Shown here: positions 6,995-14,421 of the stretch, piece by piece | How positions within the stretch are numbered: the first letter of the stretch is position 1 | Layout of the letters: each line of letters starts with the position of its first letter | Assembly: GCA_002308515.1 (NCBI GenBank) | Contig: DBVN01000038.1 | Coordinates: forward strand, 3,201-21,695 | Direction of reading: 5' to 3' | Length of the DNA: 18,495 nt | From: Verrucomicrobia bacterium UBA1263 | Lineage (GTDB): Bacteria; Verrucomicrobiota; Verrucomicrobiia; Limisphaerales; UBA1412 | Made by a program: the position numbers and the translations under genes | The notes under the pieces: model-generated | The model's database searches: none | Told to the model about the DNA's origin: nothing | What the model saw: only the letters and a program-made list of their open reading frames with translations

Positions 6995-8752
6995 ATGAAG
7001 AAGATATATGAATATGAAGATATACAGCCACTTTTGGAAAAGCTGTTACAGGATAAAGAATCTAATGAAATAGAGTTCAAGTCAGCAGCTGGTGGTTTTC
7101 CTCATTCATTTTGGGAAACATATTCTTCATTTGCTAACACAGATGGCGGGGCTATTATTTTTGGCATAAGAGAAAAAGATGGAGAATTTGTACTTGATGG
7201 TTTGACGGAAGAGCAGGCGAAGAAGTATCAGAAGGACTTTTTCAGTAATATGCATAGCAAACAACAAGTAAATATTCCGTTATTGACAGAAAATGATGTA
7301 CAGATTGTTTCATTTAAAAGAAATTTTTTATTATTCTTCTATATAACAAGAGTTGACAGAAACCTTAGACCGATATATTGCGGACTTGATCCTTATACAG
7401 GAACGTACCGGCGTGATTTGGATGGAGACTATCACTGCTCCCGTGAGGAAGTGAACAGTATGTTTGCTGACGCGAATCTGGCAAGCCCTGTGGATGGAAG
7501 GATCCTAAAGAATTTTAATAAAAAAGATTTAGACGCTGATTCTATCAAGCAGTACAGGCAAAGATTTGTCCAGGCCAATCCTGATCATGTTTGGAACGCT
7601 TTGTCAGAAGATAAGTTTTTGGAAAAGCTGAATGTTTTTAGAAAAGACAGGGAGACAGGAAAACTGGGATTGACTTATGCGGGATTGTTAATGTTTGGAA
7701 CTTACAGCGCGATCATGGATGAGAATCCTAATTTTTTCCCTGATTATCAAGAGATACAAGAAATCCAGGAAAGATGGGTGAACCGTGTATATCCGGATGG
7801 TAACTGGGAATCAAATTTATTTCAGTTTTATAGCAAAGTACTTCCTATATTGCAGAATTTCTTGCCTAAACCTTTTAAATTAGAAGAAAACCAGCGAAAA
7901 AATGAGACTTCCGCACATGTAGCAATTCGGGAAGCATTTGTTAATGCGCTTGTTCATGCCGATTATACGGAAAATGCCTCTTTGAATATCTATAAATATC
8001 CAAATAAAATAGTGTTTTCCAATCCGGGCATTATGCTGATTTCATTAAAACAGTATTATCAAGGCGGGGAAAGTGTATGCAGAAATAAGTATTTGCAAAC
8101 GATGTTTACATTTTTAGGTTCTGCGGAGAAGGCTGGCAGCGGTGCGGATAAAATTATTCATGGTTGGGAAGAACAAAATTGGAAGAGACCTTATATCATA
8201 GAAAAAAGCAGACCTAATAAGGTCGTTTTAACAATGTCATTGGAGTCTCTTTTAGATGATAATGTTAAAGAGGGGCTTTTAAAATATTTCGGTCCAAAAG
8301 TTAATGAACTGTCTCGTGATCAGTTAATAGCTTTGGCATTAACTTATTCTGAAAATGAAATCACCAATGAACGGCTGCAATATACGTTGGATATTCATAG
8401 AGCAGATATTACACGTATGTTGAAGGATATGTGTCATGAAAAGCTGCTGGAATCATTTGGTCATGGCAGGGGAACCAGATATCATATTTATGGAACTGGT
8501 ATAGCAACCTCTGAGAAAAGTATAGCAACCTCGAAAAAATGGTATAAGTCGGAGGAATTGAAGAAGTTGATAGTAAAAATATGTTCAGATTGGAAAACGA
8601 TTGAAGAAATAGCGGCTTTTGTTGGAAGAGACAAGGGGTATATCAGGAATAAGATATTGCCTCAGATGGACAGCGTATTGGAAAGAATGTACAAAGATAT
8701 TCCAAATCATCCTGGACAAAGATATAAAGCCAAACAAAAAAGTAATTTATAA
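6995..8752 (+). CDS. AlbA_2 (Schlafen-type) DNA-binding / GHKL ATPase regulator
   Basis: A 585-residue protein of the AlbA_2 plus HATPase_c_4 family, often annotated as a RecG-related putative transcriptional regulator. The N-terminal AlbA_2 domain shows ESNEIEFKSA (22-31) and FANTDGGAIIFGI (46-58), the acidic/lysine and glycine motifs of the family. A GHKL-type ATP-binding segment follows: the N-box-like REAFVNALVHADY (about 311-323), then FSNPGIM, then GSAEKAGSGADKI. The C-terminus has a winged-helix-like region (about 430-495), two tandem copies of an IATS-containing heptapeptide (503-516), and a second helix-turn-helix-like region (about 519-580). The family is usually assigned to gene regulation, and some members occur near phage-defence genes; nothing next to this one indicates defence. 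The gene is AT-rich and has no strong ribosome binding site, consistent with transfer. Confidence 0.85.
   Translation: MKKIYEYEDIQPLLEKLLQDKESNEIEFKSAAGGFPHSFWETYSSFANTDGGAIIFGIREKDGEFVLDGLTEEQAKKYQKDFFSNMHSKQQVNIPLLTENDVQIVSFKRNFLLFFYITRVDRNLRPIYCGLDPYTGTYRRDLDGDYHCSREEVNSMFADANLASPVDGRILKNFNKKDLDADSIKQYRQRFVQANPDHVWNALSEDKFLEKLNVFRKDRETGKLGLTYAGLLMFGTYSAIMDENPNFFPDYQEIQEIQERWVNRVYPDGNWESNLFQFYSKVLPILQNFLPKPFKLEENQRKNETSAHVAIREAFVNALVHADYTENASLNIYKYPNKIVFSNPGIMLISLKQYYQGGESVCRNKYLQTMFTFLGSAEKAGSGADKIIHGWEEQNWKRPYIIEKSRPNKVVLTMSLESLLDDNVKEGLLKYFGPKVNELSRDQLIALALTYSENEITNERLQYTLDIHRADITRMLKDMCHEKLLESFGHGRGTRYHIYGTGIATSEKSIATSKKWYKSEELKKLIVKICSDWKTIEEIAAFVGRDKGYIRNKILPQMDSVLERMYKDIPNHPGQRYKAKQKSNL
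8500..8541 (+). repeat. 21-base coding tandem repeat (two copies)
   Basis: TATAGCAACCTC occurs at 8500-8511 and again at 8521-8532, within two adjacent 21-base units. Seven codons per unit keep the frame and give IATSEKS then IATSKKW in the linker between the two DNA-binding-like domains of the AlbA_2 protein. The second unit is diverged at its end. Confidence 0.7.
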
Positions 8753-8786
8753 AATTGAAAATTTCATAGAAAAAGGAAAATCAAAA

Positions 8787-11700
8787 ATGAAGAAGATATG
8801 TATATATAGTTTACTTTGCGCGGGTATTCTGCTTTTGGGGAGCCTGGCAAACGCGGCAGAGTCTGTTGTGAATGTGAGCGGTTTGACCTGCGAGCAAAGG
8901 ACAGATCCGCTGGGAGTGGAAGCGGCATCGCCTGCTTTTGGTTGGCAGATCCGTTCCGAAGCTTATGAGGTAAAACAGGAAGCCTGGCAGGTGCAAATAT
9001 CCGCCAGCCGTGAGAAGCTCTTGGCAAACACGCCGGATTGGGATTCGGGGAAACGCGATTCAGCTGAGCAGATCGGACAACACGTGGAGGGATGCGGTTT
9101 CCAGGCGGCACGGGAATACTGGTGGCGTGTCAAGGTCTGGACGAGTAAAGGCGAATCCGGCTGGAGCGAACCGGCCTTTTTTGTGACCGGTTTGACGGAG
9201 TGGGACGCGAAGTGGATCACTCGTCCCTGGCCGCCGGAACACACACTGCCGTATTTCCGGAAGACATTCGAGCTGACACAGTCCGCGGAGCAGCTGGCAC
9301 AGGCCACGGCATATATCTGCGGTCTGGGATGCAGTGAGCTTTACATCAACGGCGAGCGTCCGGATGATCGTTTTCTGGATCCGGCGCAGAGCAATTATGA
9401 AAGCTATGCGCTCTATTCCACGCTGGATATTTTGCCGAGGCTCCGTGATGGTGCCAACTGCGTAGGAGTCATGCTGGGCGACGGCTGGTACAATCAGGAC
9501 CGTGTCTGGGGCAAAGGTCCTTTCAGCTATGGCGAGCCGCTTTTCATCACACAGCTCGTGCTGCGGTATAAAGATGGTTCCACGCAGATCGTGGACAGCG
9601 ATGAGGACTGGCAATGGCATGAAGGTCCCGTGCTGGATTCCAATATCTACGCGGGCGAGATCTATGACGCGAACAAAGAAGTCAAAGACTGGTGCGGCGC
9701 GGCAGGCTCATCGGAGGGCTGGGAAAAAGCCGTGCTTGCGGAGAATCATCCGCCGCGGCTGGTTTCTCAAATGATGGAGCCGATGCGCCCGGTCGATGTC
9801 AGAAAACCGGTCTGCATCAAGAAGAGTAAAGAAGGAAACTGGATCATCGATTTTGGCGAGAACATCACGGGCTTTCCTGAGATCTGCGCGGAGCAGCCCG
9901 CGGGAACTCACTGGGTCATGAAGATGAGTGAGGATCTGGATAAAAACGGGGAGATGGATTATACCTCCACGGGTGTTTTCGCGACACAATGCATCCAGAA
10001 GGATGAATATATTTTCAAAGGAGAAGGCGTGGAAAAATGGCGGCCGCGTTTCACCTATCACGGCTTCCGCTATTTGGAGCTGAGCGGATGCGATGTCCAG
10101 CCGAAGAGTGATTGGATCATCGCGCATACGATGCACAGCGATGTGAAGATCCGCGGTCACTTTGAATGCTCCGATCCGCAGATCAACCGTCTGCATAAGA
10201 TGGCGGTGCGCACGATGCTCAATAATTTTCAGGGCATCCCGACAGACTGTCCGCACCGGGAACGCTGCGGCTGGCTGGGGGATACTCATGCCTATGTCCG
10301 CGCGGCAAATCTGAATTTCGGGATGCAGTCGTTCTGGAACAAGTATCTGTTCGATATTCGTTCCTGCGCGGATAAACAGATCCCGATGGAGATTTTCCAT
10401 AATCTGGGAAACACGAATTTTTACTTCAGTCCCAAGCCGTCCGGGATCCCCTTCATGATCGCGCCGGGCAAACGACTCTGCGGAGCGGCCTCGCCGGACT
10501 GGGGCACAGCGGTCACACAGCTGCCGTGGTACGGCTATGTCTATTTTGGCGACAAAGAACTGCTGGCGCGGTTCTACCCGGATATGAAAAACTGGGTGGA
10601 TTATATTTCGATCATTGCCGAAGACGGGATCATCACCAAAGGATTGGGTGACTGGTGTCCGCCGGAAGAGAATGAGTCAATAGACTGTCCCATTGCGCTC
10701 AGCTCGACGGCGTTCCATTATCTGGATCTGGCGCTCATCGCGGAGACGGCGAAAATTTTAGGCTATGACAAAGATGCCGCTTTTTACAGGACACAGCGTG
10801 ATTTCATAAAAAACAAGATCATTGAAAAATTCTATGACAAGGAAAACGCGACATTTGGCTCCCAGACGGCGGACTCGCTGGCACTGGATATGGGCTTTTT
10901 CCCGAACGGGGAGGAGTTCAAGATTTCGGATTCCATCGTAAAAAATATCAATGAAAAATACAGTGGCTTTATGCACTGCGGTGTTTTTGGTTTGGCTCGT
11001 CTGGGTCACGCGCTGAGCGATTACAGCAACGCGGAACAGGCCTGGAAGGTTTTCACAAAGACCGGCACCCCCAGCTTCGAGGCGATGTGGAAGATTTGGG
11101 ACGCGACGACTCTCTGGGAAGTGCTGCCCATTTGGGAGAAAGATTACATTGGCAACGCCTCTAAGGATCATCCCATGCAGGCCGGTTATGATGCCTGGTT
11201 CTATGAAGCTGTCGCGGGTATTCGCCCCGATGCCGCAGCACCCGGTTTCAGACACATTCGCTTTTGTCCGCAGGTGTGCGACTATCTGGATTGGGCGTTC
11301 GCTTCCGTGGAGACCGCTTACGGGCTGGCCTCCATCCGCTGGGAAAAGAGCGAAAAGAGTCTGACCTATCACATCATGGTTCCGCCGAATACGACAGCGT
11401 CCGTAGATATTCCGGCCGGAAAGTGTGTGACCATGAACGGCAAGACTCTGAACTCACAGCAGACTCAATGCGCGATTGGTTCGGGTGAATATACATTCGT
11501 AATCACACCAGCAGTGGCTGAGAGCGGCAAGGACGCGTTTGTGGCGTGTTATTATTTCCCCAACTATCATCCCAGTGACGCTCGCAATAATAAATACAAA
11601 GGCGAAGGCTGGTCTGAATGGGAAGTGGTCAAGGCCTCCAAACCGCGCTATGAAGGCCACTATCAGCCGCGCGTTCCGCTTTGGGGATACACAGACGAAT

Positions 11701-12653
11701 CTGATCCCAAGGTGATGGCACGGAAAATAGATGCCGCCGCGGATCACGGGATCGATGCGTTCATTTTTGATTGGTACTACTATGATGACGGTCTGTTCCT
11801 GGAGCGTGGTTTGGAGCAGGGATTCATGAAAGCGCCCAACGCGAACCGCTTGAAGTTCGCGCTCATGTGGGCGAATCATGACTGGCTGGATATCCATCCC
11901 TGGAAGTACTCGAACCCGTGGGAGTGGAAACTGCTCTATCCCGGCAAGGTATCGCCTGAGACATTTGACAAGATGTGTGATTATATCATTGAAACTTATT
12001 TCAAACATCCGTCCTATTGGCTGATAGAAGGGAAGCCCTATTTCTCCGTTTATGAACTGTCCAAGCTGATGGAATCTTTTGGTTCTCTGCAGGCGACCCG
12101 TGAGGCGATGGATCGTTTCCGCGCGAAAACAAAAGCGGCAGGATTCTCCGGTCTGCACCTGAACGCGGTCGTCTGGGGACAGCCTGTCCTGCCACAGGAA
12201 AGGGGAGTCGCTGATCCTGTCCAGCTGATGCGGGATCTGGATTTTGACAGTGTGACTTCGTATGTCTGGGTACATCATGGCGGTCTCAAAGATTTCCCGG
12301 CGACCGATTATAATTACGTCAGGGATGAATATATGAAGTACTGGGTCAAAGCGGAAAAGGAATACAATATTCCATATTATCCGAATGTGACGGTCGGCTG
12401 GGATGGTTTTCCGCGTTCGCATCCGGATGATCCCTTGCAGGAATCCAACCCCTTTCAGCGCGCGATGTCGGGCAATACTCCGGAGCGTTTGAAAGAAGTC
12501 GTGAAAATGACCCGTGATCGTTTAAAAAAGCGTCCGGCTTCGGAGCGCATCTTCAATATCAACTGCTGGAATGAGTGGACGGAGGGCAGTTACCTTGAAC
12601 CCGATACCCGTTATAAAATGGAGTATCTGGAAGCGGTCAGAGACGGCAAATAG
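8787..12653 (+). CDS. Secreted alpha-L-rhamnosidase (GH78) fused to a WbsX/GH99-like domain
   Basis: 1288 residues from ATG 8787, chosen for its signal peptide (1-24, ending ANA) and the ribosome binding site AAAAGGA at 8771-8777. Residues about 25-905 are a full GH78 enzyme, which releases terminal alpha-L-rhamnose by inversion. An N-terminal Fn3-like region (PLGVEAASPAFGWQI) is followed by a carbohydrate-binding sandwich (LYINGERPDDRFLDPAQ), an (alpha/alpha)6 barrel, and a C-terminal beta domain. The likely acid is Glu492 in DCPHRERCGWLGD and the likely base Glu778 in TTLWEV. Residues about 914-1288 resemble the WbsX/GH99-GH71-like family: YYFPNYHP near the start, WSEW, HGIDAFIFDWYYYDDG, and WNEWTEGSYLEPD at the end. 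In that last motif Glu1263 and Glu1266 have the three-residue spacing of the GH99 catalytic pair. Both halves look intact, so one exported protein may attack two linkages. rmuC starts eight bases downstream. Confidence 0.9.
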   Translation: MKKICIYSLLCAGILLLGSLANAAESVVNVSGLTCEQRTDPLGVEAASPAFGWQIRSEAYEVKQEAWQVQISASREKLLANTPDWDSGKRDSAEQIGQHVEGCGFQAAREYWWRVKVWTSKGESGWSEPAFFVTGLTEWDAKWITRPWPPEHTLPYFRKTFELTQSAEQLAQATAYICGLGCSELYINGERPDDRFLDPAQSNYESYALYSTLDILPRLRDGANCVGVMLGDGWYNQDRVWGKGPFSYGEPLFITQLVLRYKDGSTQIVDSDEDWQWHEGPVLDSNIYAGEIYDANKEVKDWCGAAGSSEGWEKAVLAENHPPRLVSQMMEPMRPVDVRKPVCIKKSKEGNWIIDFGENITGFPEICAEQPAGTHWVMKMSEDLDKNGEMDYTSTGVFATQCIQKDEYIFKGEGVEKWRPRFTYHGFRYLELSGCDVQPKSDWIIAHTMHSDVKIRGHFECSDPQINRLHKMAVRTMLNNFQGIPTDCPHRERCGWLGDTHAYVRAANLNFGMQSFWNKYLFDIRSCADKQIPMEIFHNLGNTNFYFSPKPSGIPFMIAPGKRLCGAASPDWGTAVTQLPWYGYVYFGDKELLARFYPDMKNWVDYISIIAEDGIITKGLGDWCPPEENESIDCPIALSSTAFHYLDLALIAETAKILGYDKDAAFYRTQRDFIKNKIIEKFYDKENATFGSQTADSLALDMGFFPNGEEFKISDSIVKNINEKYSGFMHCGVFGLARLGHALSDYSNAEQAWKVFTKTGTPSFEAMWKIWDATTLWEVLPIWEKDYIGNASKDHPMQAGYDAWFYEAVAGIRPDAAAPGFRHIRFCPQVCDYLDWAFASVETAYGLASIRWEKSEKSLTYHIMVPPNTTASVDIPAGKCVTMNGKTLNSQQTQCAIGSGEYTFVITPAVAESGKDAFVACYYFPNYHPSDARNNKYKGEGWSEWEVVKASKPRYEGHYQPRVPLWGYTDESDPKVMARKIDAAADHGIDAFIFDWYYYDDGLFLERGLEQGFMKAPNANRLKFALMWANHDWLDIHPWKYSNPWEWKLLYPGKVSPETFDKMCDYIIETYFKHPSYWLIEGKPYFSVYELSKLMESFGSLQATREAMDRFRAKTKAAGFSGLHLNAVVWGQPVLPQERGVADPVQLMRDLDFDSVTSYVWVHHGGLKDFPATDYNYVRDEYMKYWVKAEKEYNIPYYPNVTVGWDGFPRSHPDDPLQESNPFQRAMSGNTPERLKEVVKMTRDRLKKRPASERIFNINCWNEWTEGSYLEPDTRYKMEYLEAVRDGK

Positions 12654-12661
12654 ATAGCTTT

Positions 12662-13990
12662 ATGGATCCGCAATATCTGCAATATCTGATTCCGTTGGCC
12701 GCGTTTCTCGTTGGTGCTGCTGTAGTGTACATCGTGGCTAAGGCCCACACGACTAAGGCGGCTGAGGAAGCTGCCCGGATGGAGGCACTGCTGAAAGAGC
12801 AGATCAATGCCCTGAAAGATAATTTGGAGGCGAAAGTCCAGGCGGTTTCCGAAAATATCTTAAAGGGGCGCTGTGACGAACTGAAGGAGAAAAACGCGGA
12901 GATATTGGGGAGCCGTGTCCAGGAATTGCAGGAACGCAATGAAGCCTTGCTCAAACCCTTTGTGGATCCGATCCGCGAAGGAGTCGGCGAGCTTCAAAAG
13001 CGGTATGATGAACTTCAGAAAAAATACGGAGAACTGCAGCAGAGCAATAAAGATCTTTTAGATCCACTGCGCCAGCGGATGGAGGAATTCCGCAAAGCGG
13101 TGGAGTCATCCGAGAAGACCGAGATCGGATTGAATCAAAACCTGATGGGTGCCATCACTCAAATGCAGAAGGTCACGAATCAGGTAAGCGATTCCGCGAA
13201 CAATCTGGCTCAGGCTCTTCGGGGCAAAGTCAAAATACAAGGCAACTGGGGCGAGGTCACACTTCGCCGTGTGCTGGAGTATTCCGGCTTGAAAGAAGGA
13301 TTTCATTTTCGTGAACAGGAATTCATTCCAAGCCAGAATGGGAAACGACTCTATGCTGATGTCATCGTGGATTGGCCGGATGGAAAACATCTGATCATTG
13401 ACAGCAAAGTGAGTCTGAACAGCTACACGGATTATATAAGCGCGTCCGATGATGATGCCCGCAACGAGTGTCTGAAAAATCATTACAAGAGCGTCTGGGA
13501 TCATGTCAAAGAATTGGTTGAAAAAGATTATGTAGGCGCAAAGAAAAGACTGGGTGAAGATGTCTTTGATTATGTAGTCATGTTCATCCCGATAGATGGC
13601 GCTTTTGAGCTGGCGATGAAAAACAGCAGGATCTGGGATGAAGCGTTCATGAAGAAGATCATCATCGCGTCGCCGGTGAATCTCATTACGCTTTTGCAGA
13701 CGATCAACATCGCCTGGCAGAAATTCAACCAGGATAAAAATCAGCAGGAGATCATCAAGGTCGTAGGTCAGCTGATAGACCGCATTTACGATTTTTACCA
13801 GAGACTAGACGATGTGGGAACGCAGCTTGAAAAAACGCAGAGTACCTATAATGATGCTGTAAAAAAACTCCGCGGTGAAGGTGGAACTCAATCGGTAGTC
13901 AAATCAGCAAAAAAACTGGAAGCGCTTGGAATCAAATCATCCAAAACGCTTCCGGCAAATTCTCGCTTCCAATTCGACTGCGAAGAGTGA
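12662..13990 (+). CDS. rmuC: RmuC family DNA recombination protein
   Basis: A 442-residue RmuC homologue, of the usual length. RmuC limits recombination between short inverted repeats and is thought to be a nuclease of the PD-(D/E)XK fold acting near replication forks. An N-terminal transmembrane helix (about 8-26) is followed by a long coiled coil (about 30-140, many Glu/Lys/Gln repeats), then the RmuC domain (about 155-410). Recognisable motifs are GNWGEVTLRRVLE (194-206), IIDSKVSLNSYTDY with Asp247 and Lys249, and MFIPIDGAFELA. It starts eight bases after the GH78 fusion gene without a clear ribosome binding site, suggesting coupled translation and co-transcription. Its stop codon is one base from the end of ruvX on the other strand. 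Its last coding segment also carries a terminator for the opposite strand. Confidence 0.93.
   Translation: MDPQYLQYLIPLAAFLVGAAVVYIVAKAHTTKAAEEAARMEALLKEQINALKDNLEAKVQAVSENILKGRCDELKEKNAEILGSRVQELQERNEALLKPFVDPIREGVGELQKRYDELQKKYGELQQSNKDLLDPLRQRMEEFRKAVESSEKTEIGLNQNLMGAITQMQKVTNQVSDSANNLAQALRGKVKIQGNWGEVTLRRVLEYSGLKEGFHFREQEFIPSQNGKRLYADVIVDWPDGKHLIIDSKVSLNSYTDYISASDDDARNECLKNHYKSVWDHVKELVEKDYVGAKKRLGEDVFDYVVMFIPIDGAFELAMKNSRIWDEAFMKKIIIASPVNLITLLQTINIAWQKFNQDKNQQEIIKVVGQLIDRIYDFYQRLDDVGTQLEKTQSTYNDAVKKLRGEGGTQSVVKSAKKLEALGIKSSKTLPANSRFQFDCEE
13909..13955 (-). terminator. Intrinsic terminator of the - strand operon, inside the 3' end of rmuC
   Basis: CTGGAAGCG (13916-13924) pairs with CGCTTCCGG (13947-13955), nine pairs with one G-U. 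A small internal loop follows, then TTGGA (13926-13930) pairs with TCCAA (13940-13944) around a nine-base loop. Read on the - strand, the stem is followed by seven U residues (complement of A13909-13915). This is a standard rho-independent terminator, 36 bases past the ruvX stop. The same bases encode the KKLEALGIKSSKTLP part of RmuC. Confidence 0.75.
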
Positions 13991-13991
13991 T

Positions 13992-14408
13992 CTAGGCAAT
14001 AGCGTCCAGATACGATTGCAGAATAATGGCGGCGGCCATTTTATCCACTTTCTCTTTACGCTTGTCCCGGCGCACATCCGCTTCGATCAACAGGCGGTTT
14101 GCCTGCGAGGAGGTCAGGCGCTCATCCCAGGTGCGGACAGGGATGTTCGGAAAATGTTCACGCAATCCCGTGACAAAGACTTTTACCTTTTCCGCGGCCG
14201 GGCCGTAAGTGCCGTTCATATTGCGCGGCATTCCGACCACCATCTGATCTACCACTTTTTCCTGGATGATAACGCCCAGAGCTTCCCAGAATTTTTCCAG
14301 CGGTTCCGCCGGGATATATTCCAGCGGCTGTGCGATCATTTTCAGTTCATCGCTGATGGCGATCCCCATTCTTTTTGTTCCGTGATCTATGGCCAGTGTT
14401 CTTGACAT
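13992..14408 (-). CDS. ruvX: RuvX/YqgF Holliday-junction resolvase family protein
   Basis: A 138-residue protein of the YqgF/RuvX family, a small RNase H-fold nuclease linked to Holliday-junction resolution and to 5' maturation of 16S rRNA. Motifs are in order: IDHGTKRMGIAISD (7-20) with catalytic Asp8, VVGMPRNMNG (57-66), TWDERLTSSQA (94-103) with Glu96, and VDKMAAAIILQSYLD (121-135) with Asp122. Asp8, Glu96 and Asp122 form the expected acidic triad. Length is typical. It starts 13 bases after the GH110-like gene, with GGA about four bases before the ATG, so it is the last gene of a glycosidase operon. It converges on rmuC with a one-base gap. Confidence 0.93.
   Translation of the reverse strand: MSRTLAIDHGTKRMGIAISDELKMIAQPLEYIPAEPLEKFWEALGVIIQEKVVDQMVVGMPRNMNGTYGPAAEKVKVFVTGLREHFPNIPVRTWDERLTSSQANRLLIEADVRRDKRKEKVDKMAAAIILQSYLDAIA
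14025..14046 (+). terminator. Weak candidate + strand terminator inside ruvX
   Basis: AATGGC (14025-14030) and GCCATT (14035-14040) form a six-pair stem with a GGCG loop, running into TTTTA. It sits 35 bases past the rmuC stop, where a + strand terminator would have to lie. The bases also encode the conserved Lys-Met-Ala-Ala-Ala region of RuvX, so the hairpin may be a by-product of coding. Confidence 0.3.
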
Positions 14409-14421
14409 ATTCCAAATAAAT

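Noticed and set aside
6995..8752. The AlbA_2 protein as the core of an antiphage defence system
   Set aside because: No nuclease, reverse transcriptase, toxin or other known defence partner is adjacent; the neighbours are a membrane protein and a glycosidase, so regulation is the safer reading.
11454..12422. A 322-codon - strand frame opposite the GH99-like domain
   Set aside because: It is the shadow of a strongly supported coding region; no motifs, no start signal.
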